Below are positions 6,726 through 12,803 of a stretch of DNA of 19,730 nucleotides, one piece after another; the stretch's first letter is position 1, and every line of letters starts with the position of its first letter. The DNA is from JAVBNU01 sp031551265. GTDB taxonomy: Bacteria > Cyanobacteriota > Vampirovibrionia > Gastranaerophilales > Gastranaerophilaceae. The position numbers and the translations under genes were made by a program. The stretch lies in assembly GCA_031551265.1 (NCBI GenBank), contig JAVBNU010000024.1:1-19730 (forward strand). Reading direction: 5' to 3'. The notes below the pieces were generated by a model. The model saw only the letters and a list, made by a program, of their open reading frames with translations. It made no database searches and was not told where the DNA came from.

Positions 6726-7304
6726 ATGTCGAACATCGTCTTAGCAAGTGCCAATCCCCATAAATTGTTGGAAATTAATGCGATAGCAAAAAAATATGAT
6801 ATTTGTTTCGATCTGGTGGATGGTGATTTCAACCCTGATGAAACGGGTGTTACTTTCGAGGAAAATTCATACATAAAAGCATATGAAGCGGCTAAGATTA
6901 CCGGCAAAATTGCCTTTGCAGACGATACAGGGCTTTGTGTCGACAAACTAAATGGCGCGCCGGGAATTTATTCGGCTAGATACGCTCCAACACCCAAGGA
7001 AAAAATTGATAAAATTTTATGTGAACTGACTGATGTGCCTCAAAATGAGCGTACTGCGCATTTTATCTGCTCAATTGTCGCTGTTAACCCTCAAGGCGAA
7101 CTTTTGCACAAAACCGAAGGCATTATTAAGGGATTGATAACGCTTGAACCTAAAGGCTCTCAAGGGTTCGGTTATGACCCGATATTTTTTATACCTGAGC
7201 CGAACAAAACAATGGCCGAACTCACTGACGATGAAAAAAACACAATCAGCCATCGCGCGCTTGCGTTGATACCAATGATTGAGTTTTTTAAGGGTTTATA
7301 TTGA
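6726..7304 (+). CDS. rdgB: dITP/XTP pyrophosphatase (non-canonical purine NTPase)
   Basis: It hydrolyses dITP, XTP and related deaminated purine nucleotides to the monophosphate and so keeps them out of DNA and RNA. The 192 residues fit the RdgB/HAM1 family. SANPHK (8-13), FADDTGLCVD (64-73, metal/catalytic acids), GAPGIYSARYA (77-87), GSQGFGYDPIF (144-154) and SHRALAL (175-181) are all in place. It follows uppS with a 2-base gap. The stop codon adjoins a hairpin shared with the convergent gene. Confidence 0.96.
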   Translation: MSNIVLASANPHKLLEINAIAKKYDICFDLVDGDFNPDETGVTFEENSYIKAYEAAKITGKIAFADDTGLCVDKLNGAPGIYSARYAPTPKEKIDKILCELTDVPQNERTAHFICSIVAVNPQGELLHKTEGIIKGLITLEPKGSQGFGYDPIFFIPEPNKTMAELTDDEKNTISHRALALIPMIEFFKGLY

Positions 7305-7328
7305 AAAATAACTGCACCCTGTTATTTT
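7305..7328. terminator. Candidate bidirectional terminator between convergent genes
   Basis: AAAATAAC (7305-7312) and GTTATTTT (7321-7328) are perfect inverse complements around an 8-base loop. Each arm supplies a T-rich tail on its own strand. The hairpin begins right after the rdgB stop and runs into the stop codon of the convergent 372-residue gene. The stem is AT-rich and therefore weak. Confidence 0.5.
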
Positions 7329-8445
7329 ATGATACTGTTTGAATCTGCTCTTTCATCATATCGTCTATACCGAGCACTAGATTAATGATTCTATAACATG
7401 AACCCGTCGAGGATTGTTCATCCATCTTAAACGTATCTATAGGTATCAAATGCATTTCATTTTTAATACGTTCTAGGGCTTTAGAGGGTGTCTGAGATTC
7501 TTCGATGATATTTTTCATAGTATCAATATCATAACTTAACTCTATATTTTTAGATTTTGCAGCTATTTTAATCTCATCAATTACTGTCAGAAATTCTTTT
7601 TGATAATCAACGATTCCCTCATCTTTTAACCAAGTATCGCCTCCTATGCTCGCAAATTTTATGCAGCTAATCAAAGACTCACTTCTGCCCAATGGCGAAT
7701 ATGAATGCCAGCCGCTGTAGTAACCGTATTTTTTAGCAAATTTATCCCAACATTCCGGCGTTTTCCGGTCAAGTGTACCAATTTCGGAATATCCCATTTT
7801 ATCAATCACCATTGAAGTGACTTCTCCAATGTCAGGGTTTGCTGATTCAACTATTTTTATGCCCTTCGTATTTTCAAAGCCGATTTCACTGCTTGCATCA
7901 ATAACTTTTAACTTTCCTTCTTTTATGCTCGGGTTATGCCTAACAATAACAGTATTTTCAGGCAAATTAACATTACCTTTAATAAAAAAGTCTATCAGCT
8001 GACCACCAACGATATTTTCTTTTTTATTGGCGCTTAAAATTCCTGCCATTGGAGCAATGATTGCATATTTCATTTCTTCCCAGTCTCCGTGTGCATGACC
8101 CCAAACAGGGTGATTAAGCGAAAAATGAATTGTAGAGCGGTATTGAGAGCTGCCTTCTTCGTCTTTTGTAGCATCCTTTATGCCTTTTATTTGTCCATTC
8201 ATGGGTAAATAATTAGTCCTGTGGACCAAAACCAGCTTGTTCGGTGATAAGTTATTGAAATCCTCTATTTGATTAGGTTTAAAACCTTCTAACAAAGGAG
8301 TTGCTTCGTCTATTATTTTTGCACCTGCATTTGCGCCAAAAGAAACAGTGTCCTTTGCAAGGGGGCACATATTATTTGGCTTAGCTCTTCCAGTACTGGC
8401 TAAGCTGGTTTTATGGTTACAAATATTAATAGAATTTAAAAACAT
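7327..8445 (-). CDS. Unrecognised 372-residue protein with SFG motif near the N-terminus
   Basis: I do not recognise the family. There is no signal peptide or membrane segment. After a low-complexity N-terminus with VSFGANAG (34-41), a core reads LVLVHRTNYLP (71-81), STIHFSLNHPVW (104-115) and HGDWEEMKYAIIAP (119-132), followed by a mixed alpha/beta region with DWEEMKY and VIVRHNP (166-172), and a more helical C-terminal part from about 280. The pairing of HRT with STIHFSLN recalls the strand layout of ADP-ribosyltransferase folds, but I cannot show this. ATG 8445 was taken as start; an internal ATG at residue 26 would place the SFG motif near residue 10. Its promoter region carries the GCAATTTTTT motif. 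The gene is convergent with rdgB. Confidence 0.65.
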   Translation of the reverse strand: MFLNSINICNHKTSLASTGRAKPNNMCPLAKDTVSFGANAGAKIIDEATPLLEGFKPNQIEDFNNLSPNKLVLVHRTNYLPMNGQIKGIKDATKDEEGSSQYRSTIHFSLNHPVWGHAHGDWEEMKYAIIAPMAGILSANKKENIVGGQLIDFFIKGNVNLPENTVIVRHNPSIKEGKLKVIDASSEIGFENTKGIKIVESANPDIGEVTSMVIDKMGYSEIGTLDRKTPECWDKFAKKYGYYSGWHSYSPLGRSESLISCIKFASIGGDTWLKDEGIVDYQKEFLTVIDEIKIAAKSKNIELSYDIDTMKNIIEESQTPSKALERIKNEMHLIPIDTFKMDEQSSTGSCYRIINLVLGIDDMMKEQIQTVS

Positions 8446-8479
8446 CCACTTTTCACATTCACTACATTATTGCTGATTT

Positions 8480-8509
8480 ATATAAAACAAATGCATACAA
8501 AAAATTGCG
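8480..8509 (-). promoter_or_regulatory. GCAATTTTTT-type leader/promoter motif, 372-residue gene
   Basis: Reading the minus strand from 8509: C then GCAATTTTTT (8508-8499), GTATGCATTTG, and TTTTATAT. The leader at 5215 reads GCAATTTTTT, CATGCAATTTG, TTTTTATAT. This is the closest match outside the tandem pair and lies on the opposite strand, which argues against chance. Confidence 0.55.
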
Positions 8510-8647
8510 TAGAAATTTGTATTCAAACGTAAATTAAGGCAAAATTCTTCAAGCTATGTGGTGTGTACTGATGTGTACCCCAAAAAGTGGACAGAAGTTG
8601 TAGGCAAAAAAGGATTCTCTTGGTTAAATATAAGAAGGAGAATACTT

Positions 8648-9001
8648 ATGCGAAAACAAAAGCAATTTACTGAAGGGCAGAAGCTCATGTTATTGAAATC
8701 GCCCTACATTGAGATGGTTCATTCAAATCACATTGAATATTCCATTGAATTCAAGCAAATGGCAGTTTCTCAATATTTGGATGGCAAGACTCCTGTTCAA
8801 ATTTTTTCTGAGGCAAACTTGAATTTGGAGTTAATCGGGAGGAAGAATGCTTTCAATTTGATTAAAAAATGGCTGTGCGCTAAGGAAAGGTTGCCAAAAT
8901 ACAAATCTTTAGAACAAGAAGTCAAAGAACTGCGGTATAGAAATCAGTATTTGGAGGAAATGCTTTATGCGATAAAAAAGCTCCAAGAATTGGAAAAGTA
9001 G
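8648..9001 (+). CDS. IS3-type transposase OrfA (helix-turn-helix protein)
   Basis: The 117-residue OrfA contains the HTH region EYSIEFKQMAVSQYLDGKTP and IFSEANLNLELIGRKNAF, then a leucine-zipper-like coiled coil at the C-terminus (LEQEVKELRYRNQYLEEML). I chose the ATG at 8648 because AAGGAG (8635-8640) precedes it by 7 bases; longer frames upstream lack this. A slippery heptamer near its 3' end allows -1 shifting into OrfB. Confidence 0.85.
   Translation: MRKQKQFTEGQKLMLLKSPYIEMVHSNHIEYSIEFKQMAVSQYLDGKTPVQIFSEANLNLELIGRKNAFNLIKKWLCAKERLPKYKSLEQEVKELRYRNQYLEEMLYAIKKLQELEK
8974..8994 (+). promoter_or_regulatory. Programmed -1 frameshift site of the IS
   Basis: The heptamer A-AAA-AAG (8974-8980) is in the zero frame of OrfA (codons ATA AAA AAG). 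Two bases later comes a small stem, TCCAA-GAA-TTGGA (8982-8994). The -1 frame from this site is open and reads directly into OrfB (VVPAAIKYKTIYN...). This is the usual mechanism for producing the OrfAB fusion transposase in IS3 elements. Confidence 0.75.
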
Positions 9002-9854
9002 TACCCGCAGCTATTAAGTATAAGACCATTTACAACATAGTTGAGAAAACAGATGTAGTACCAATAAACTCTCTTTTTGAGATAGCAAAAGTTTCCAAAA
9101 GCGGATATTATTCTTGGTTGAAAAGAAAAAAGAGTGATAATGAAATTGAGTTGATAGAGCTAATCAAGGCCATATTTTTCGAACATGGTAGAAAATTTGG
9201 CTTTAGACGAATAAAGATGGAGCTGGAGCGGAAATACAATGTTACCGTTAATCACAAAAAAATTATTAGAATAATGAAAGAGTTCGGAATGAAAACCAAA
9301 ATCAGAAGGCAAAAGAAACATTCTATATCCCAAACAGAATTGACATTGACTACAGAAATGTACAAGCAAATCTTAGGTTAGAGTTCGGTCACTTTGAAGC
9401 CGACAGTGTTGAGTCAGGCAGAATTAGAGGCAAAAAAAGAAATAGCTGCCTCACGGTTATCGTTGACAGAGCAACCAGAAAGACGACTATTCTCAAAACA
9501 GCATCAAAGACCTCAATAGAAACTAATAAGTCAATTATCAAGGCCCTGACACCATTCAAATCAATAAAAAGTATAACATATGATAACGGTTGTGAGTTCA
9601 CTAAACACGAAGAAATTAATAAAACGCTTAACATTCAGTCCTTTTTCTGCAAGCCATACCATTCTTGGGAAAAAGGTACAGTGGAAAATATCAACGGTTT
9701 GATACGAAGGTTCTTTCCCAAAGGGACCAACTTTGATACAATATCAAATAGAAAAATTAAACACGTTGAAAACTGGATTAACAACCGACCTATGAAAGTT
9801 CTTGGATACATGACACCTAACGAAAAATACAAGCAACTGCTCTCGGTTTCTTAA
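8975..9854 (+). pseudogene. Transposase OrfB with IS30-like DDE domain, interrupted by a frameshift
   Basis: In the -1 frame after the slippery site the protein reads SKSGYYSWLKRKK, then the IS3 HTH_21 region FGFRRIKMELERKYNVTVNHKKI...MKEFGMKTKIRR. This frame ends at TAG 9379-9381. The rest of the transposase lies one base back, from about 9318: YIPNRIDIDYRN, LEFGHFEADS, ITYDNGCEF, PYHSWEKGTVENINGLIRR, FFPKGTNFD, NNRPMKVLGYMTPNEKY, stop 9852-9854. The DDE acids are visible with D and E 33 residues apart, and this half matches IS30 rather than IS3 transposases. A net loss of one base around 9310-9325, in an A-rich stretch, explains the break. It is either inactivation or a sequencing error. 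Confidence 0.75.
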
Positions 9855-9967
9855 ATGTTACGATTAATCCGCGAATCCACCTTACAAAAATTATTAAGTA
9901 ATTTAAAGCTCGAAAGTACTGTTATTGTTGAATAAATTTCATATTTTACAAAACTACACAAAAAAAG

Positions 9968-10007
9968 GGCAATTTTTGCAAATAGGTTGTTTTTATAAAA
10001 ATACGGG
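9968..10007 (+). promoter_or_regulatory. GGCAATTTTT-type leader/promoter motif, Gly/Gln-rich gene
   Basis: GGCAATTTTT (9968-9977) is followed after 16 bases by TATAAA (9994-9999) and then ATACGGG (10001-10007). The spacing matches the other copies. Confidence 0.5.
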
Positions 10008-10063
10008 TAATAATGTCGTTTTACCGTATTTAAGTATAGAAATTTATAAGCGAGGAGATGAGT

Positions 10064-10708
10064 ATGCCAAAAATCGGCGGACTTGGCGCTATTGGCGGCG
10101 CGGGAACAGGCGCAGGATCACTTGGAGTTAAAGGCTTTGGCGGCGGTGGCAACAACAGCAGCAGTAGTGCCCTTACAAATGCTAAAGGCACTGCAAAAAT
10201 GTTTGATAGTGCTAAAAGTAAAAATGATCCGCTTTCTAAAGAAGCGTTGCAAGAGGCAATGGACAAAAAAGCAAAAGAAGATGCTGATTTTAATAAAATG
10301 TTAAAAGATGCAGCCAAGGGTGGCGGAGGAGGAGCCGGATTAGAAGGCTTAATGGATGCTCTCGGCCAACTTGCCCAAATGCTAGGCCAAGGCGGCGGTG
10401 AAGGTGGTGGTGGCGGTAGTGAAGGCGGTGGTGGAGGCGGCAGCGAAGGCGGTGGCGGCGAGGGCGACCAACAAATGCAAGCCAACAACCAACAAGGCGC
10501 CAACAATAATGATATGCAAACTGATAACGACGAAGGCGATATGCAAGTTAACAATCAGGATGACGGTGACGAGGACCCGAGCATGAGCGGTAGCGGCGGG
10601 CAACAGATAGCCGCACAACAACGCCAGCAACAACAGCAACAACAAATGCAGCAGATGCAAGCCCAACGACAACAACAAAATCGGCCACAAAGAATGTTTA
10701 TGGCTTAA
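10064..10708 (+). CDS. Low-complexity Gly/Gln-rich protein
   Basis: The protein has 214 residues from the ATG at 10064, preceded by GAGGAG (10052-10057) at 6 bases. The ATG at 10058 touches the ribosome binding site and is less likely. In order: Gly-rich N-terminus with GGLGAIGGAGTGAGSLG, a charged helical part (about 50-85: SKEALQEAMDKKAKEDADFNK), the amphipathic segment LEGLMDALGQLAQMLGQ, poly-Gly/Ser/Glu runs, an Asn/Asp/Met-rich acidic part and a poly-Gln C-terminus ending RPQRMFMA. It has no cysteine and no membrane segment. Composition recalls harpin-like secreted proteins, but low complexity makes any homology unsafe. Function unknown. Much of it is encoded by simple GGC/GGT and CAA/CAG runs. 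Confidence 0.65.
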   Translation: MPKIGGLGAIGGAGTGAGSLGVKGFGGGGNNSSSSALTNAKGTAKMFDSAKSKNDPLSKEALQEAMDKKAKEDADFNKMLKDAAKGGGGGAGLEGLMDALGQLAQMLGQGGGEGGGGGSEGGGGGGSEGGGGEGDQQMQANNQQGANNNDMQTDNDEGDMQVNNQDDGDEDPSMSGSGGQQIAAQQRQQQQQQQMQQMQAQRQQQNRPQRMFMA

Positions 10709-10765
10709 ACACTAACCACACTATTTCATCACATATTTCATATTTATCCATCATTTTTTCTCTAT

Positions 10766-10796
10766 GCTGTCGGATTCTTCCGACAGCTTATTATTA
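10766..10796. terminator. Bidirectional terminator hairpin
   Basis: GCTGTCGGA (10766-10774) and TCCGACAGC (10779-10787) form a perfect 9-bp stem with the loop TTCT, followed by TTATTATTA. It lies between the convergent Gly/Gln-rich gene and the 138-residue gene and touches the latter's stop codon. A T-rich tract follows on the plus strand, so it best serves the plus-strand gene. Confidence 0.65.
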
Positions 10797-11210
10797 TGCA
10801 CGAGATTTCTTTTTGAATAAACGATTTATACCTTCAAATAACAGATAAAGCCCTCCGAAAACACCTGCGATTTTAGCGCTTTTCAGAGAAACATTTTTCC
10901 ATGGAATTTTCCCACTATTTTTGATAATTGCATCAGCACGTTCTACTTTGCGACCCCAATACGTACGGGAAATATAATTATCAGATTCGTTCAATCTTCT
11001 GGCGTACATATCCTTAGTATGCGGCATATCGCCTTTGTTTCTTCTCATTAAAAATATATTATTGCCGCTTTCCCACAATAAATCTGCGGCACCGACACAC
11101 ACGCCAAACAACGCTGCATTAGTAGCGGTACTCGCTAATGTTGGGGAATTTTTACGCTCAGAACCAACCTTAAAACTAACAGGAGAAACACTTATAGATG
11201 AATTTACCAT
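10794..11210 (-). CDS. Small membrane-associated protein of unknown function
   Basis: The 138-residue protein has a polar N-terminus with SPVSFKVG (9-16), a Gly/Ala hydrophobic segment TNAALFGVCVGAADLLW (about 30-46), a basic middle with DMYARRLNESDNYISRTYWGRKVERADAI, and a second hydrophobic segment SAKIAGVFGGLYLLFEGI (about 110-127) followed by RLFKKKSRA. It probably inserts into the inner membrane with two segments (inference). TAGGAAA precedes the ATG at 8 bases. The family is not recognised. Confidence 0.65.
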   Translation of the reverse strand: MVNSSISVSPVSFKVGSERKNSPTLASTATNAALFGVCVGAADLLWESGNNIFLMRRNKGDMPHTKDMYARRLNESDNYISRTYWGRKVERADAIIKNSGKIPWKNVSLKSAKIAGVFGGLYLLFEGINRLFKKKSRA

Positions 11211-11352
11211 TTTTTATTTCCTAACCGATTATCCACTTATATATGTAAACTCGAAAATAACCTTTTGTGTGGATTTTCAAAGTTTAACTTAATAATTTTT
11301 TACAAAACCATGGTATTAGCCAACTGTACTATAAAATGTAGCCAAACTACTA

Positions 11353-11379
11353 TTGAATTTTGTATTGAGATTATATAAA
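11353..11379 (+). promoter_or_regulatory. Possible promoter of the LolA-fold-like gene
   Basis: TTGAAT (11353-11358) and TATAAA (11374-11379) are 15 bases apart, a little short, and lie about 30 bases before the ATG at 11411. Confidence 0.3.
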
Positions 11380-11410
11380 TTACTCCATGTTAGCTAAGAA
11401 AGGAAACATC

Positions 11411-12094
11411 ATGAAAAAATCTGTCATAATAAGCCTGATAGTTCTTGCTATTATCGCTGTATTAGTACTAGTCATTGCGAAATACTACAAAATGGAAGGC
11501 CCGGGGAATACTCCTGCAATCATAAACAATGAATCGCCTCAGGATGCCGAAGAAGTAAAGATTGAAAAATTCTTTGCAAAATTGAGAGATAAAGAAAAGG
11601 AAATTACAAACCTGAGCTATGATGCAGAAACCTTCAAAGAAGGCACGAAGGTTATAGAAAAATTCTTGAAAAAAGGCAACAAAAAAAGAGTTGAAAGCGT
11701 AGCGATGGGCAACGAAGTCGTAAATATCATCGATTGGGATGCGAAAAAATCAATCGTATACTTGCCAAAAGACAAGAAAGCCATCGTTCAAGTTATTGCT
11801 GATCAAACCGTCAATCCAATGTCTCAATACTCAAACATGAGTGCAGAAGAAATGAGTCGCTACAAACTTGGCGAAAAAACAACCAAAAACGGATATGCTT
11901 GCCAAATGCTAACCAGCGAAATTAATATTAATGACAAGCCCTCAACACTGAATATTTGTATCAGCGAAGAGTACGGTATACCTGTATTCCTCGAAATGAA
12001 CGGCGCAACAATGCACGTCACAAACATTTCAACAAATGAACTGGATGACGCTCTGTTCGTGGTACCGGCGGGTATTGAAGTAATCAAAAAATAA
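11411..12094 (+). CDS. Membrane-anchored protein with LolA/DUF4412-like domain
   Basis: The protein has 227 residues from the ATG at 11411, chosen because AAAGGAAA lies just upstream and the signal anchor then starts at residue 1. MKK is followed by a hydrophobic anchor (SVIISLIVLAIIAVLVLVIA, residues 4-23), so the domain lies outside the cytoplasm. The rest has the pattern of LolA-fold proteins: a helix and EVVNIIDWDAKKSIVYLPKDKKAIVQ, then YKLGEKTTKNGYACQMLTSE, CISEEYGIPVFLEMNG and the final FVVPAGIEVI. The fold assignment is inference. No cysteine follows the anchor, so it is not a lipoprotein. A good terminator follows. Confidence 0.7.
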   Translation: MKKSVIISLIVLAIIAVLVLVIAKYYKMEGPGNTPAIINNESPQDAEEVKIEKFFAKLRDKEKEITNLSYDAETFKEGTKVIEKFLKKGNKKRVESVAMGNEVVNIIDWDAKKSIVYLPKDKKAIVQVIADQTVNPMSQYSNMSAEEMSRYKLGEKTTKNGYACQMLTSEININDKPSTLNICISEEYGIPVFLEMNGATMHVTNISTNELDDALFVVPAGIEVIKK

Positions 12095-12117
12095 TCCTTT
12101 CACACACAGTCTCACAC

Positions 12118-12150
12118 AAAAGGAAGCCTGTCTTACGTGGCTTCCTTTTT
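12118..12150 (+). terminator. Rho-independent terminator
   Basis: AAAAGGAAGCC (12118-12128) pairs perfectly with GGCTTCCTTTT (12139-12149) around a 10-base loop, ending in a run of five T. It lies 24 bases after the stop codon of the LolA-fold-like gene. Confidence 0.85.
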
Positions 12151-12168
12151 AGTTATATTATTTCAATA

Positions 12169-12177
12169 TGGTATAAT
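12169..12177 (+). promoter_or_regulatory. Extended -10 promoter of the GIY-YIG gene
   Basis: TGG-TATAAT is a textbook extended -10 element. The ATG begins 6 bases after it, at about the expected transcription start, and no ribosome binding site is present. The mRNA would be leaderless. No good -35 is visible. Confidence 0.6.
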
Positions 12178-12183
12178 TTAACA

Positions 12184-12474
12184 ATGGAAAAGATTTATGC
12201 TGCCTACATTTTAACAAATTATTGTGAGACAACTTTCTATACAGGTGTTACGAATGATATAACAAGACGCATATATGAACACAAAAATGGTTTAATAGAA
12301 GGTTTTACAAAACAATATAATTTAAAGAAATTGGTGTATTATACGTTTTTTGGAACAATAGAAGAAGCTATATATCGTGAAAAGCAATTAAAAAAATGGA
12401 AACATCAGTCAAAAATAAATTTAATCAACAAGTTTAATCCCGAATGGCAAGATTTAAGTCTTGAATGGGAATAA
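12184..12474 (+). CDS. GIY-YIG domain protein
   Basis: The 96-residue single-domain protein is of the YhbQ/UPF0213 type related to GIY-YIG nucleases. The two short motifs appear as YAAYIL (5-10) and FYTGVT (18-23), followed by the conserved Arg in TRRIYEHKNG (27-36) and the acidic position in EAIYREKQLKKWK (61-73). The length is normal for stand-alone members. Any cleavage activity or substrate is unproven in this group. It is probably expressed alone, from a leaderless transcript. Confidence 0.9.
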   Translation: MEKIYAAYILTNYCETTFYTGVTNDITRRIYEHKNGLIEGFTKQYNLKKLVYYTFFGTIEEAIYREKQLKKWKHQSKINLINKFNPEWQDLSLEWE

Positions 12475-12633
12475 TGTCACCCCGCAGAACTAAGCTAGCA
12501 GTGACAAAACAAACATACTCTGTGCGGGGTCTTACAAGCAACACCTAGGTGCAATGTCTAAACGCCAAATCAGAAAGATACCGCACAGAAACGCTTAAAA
12601 TATAATTCAAAGTTTAGCACTGCGGTATGACAA
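12475..12633. repeat. Nested palindromic element (REP/MITE-like or structured RNA)
   Basis: The ends are imperfect inverted repeats: TGTCACCCCGCAG..CTAA on the left and, reading the minus strand from the right, TGTCATACCGCAG..CTAA. Inside are CCCCGC (12480-12485) pairing with GCGGGG (12524-12529), and ATACCGCA (12578-12585) pairing with TGCGGTAT (12621-12628). TCTGTGCGG (12520-12528) is also perfectly complementary to CCGCACAGA (12581-12589), which gives an alternative fold. The element resembles two REP units in opposite orientation. No protein is encoded. Confidence 0.6.
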
Positions 12634-12803
12634 GAAATTTTGAATATTTATAATGTTAAGTCTCCTGCAGAGCCCAACCGAGAGTAAAAAACAGACTCAC
12701 TTTGTGCGAAGGCATTATTTGACTATTTATATACGTAACTAATTACATGACATGTACAATTGCGAGCCCGCCAGGGCACGGCAATTCAGTAAAAAATAAA
12801 TTT
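12634..12803. other. Remainder of the gap before gltX
   Basis: No gene is visible. Near its end lies an inverted repeat, AATTGC (12758-12763) with GCAATT (12781-12786), enclosing GCCC (12766-12769) and GGGC (12774-12777). This is the form of another common REP-like intergenic element. It lies 18 bases after the gltX stop and could help end that transcript, though no T-run follows. Confidence 0.5.

Larger units (their letters stand above)
8570..9854 (+). mobile_element. Insertion sequence, IS3-type organisation with IS30-like catalytic domain
   Basis: A two-frame transposase lies between 8648 and 9854. The left end probably lies at TGTGTACCCCAAAAAGTGG (8571-8589), which resembles the ends of IS3 elements. 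I could not find a convincing inverted copy after the last stop (9854), so the right border is uncertain. The element sits between the leader of the 372-residue gene and that of the Gly/Gln-rich gene. Confidence 0.75.

Noticed and set aside
9855..9900. Right terminal inverted repeat of the insertion sequence
   Set aside because: Only a few bases (TCCAC..TT) match the left end, at the wrong distance, so the border cannot be fixed.
9925..10131. Open frame overlapping the start of the Gly/Gln-rich gene
   Set aside because: It runs through the leader motif and overlaps the better supported gene in another frame, and has no ribosome binding site.
10030..10554. 174-codon Pro/Ser/Leu-rich frame on the minus strand
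   Set aside because: It is the complement of the GGC/GGT-rich coding sequence; poly-Pro arises from poly-Gly codons.
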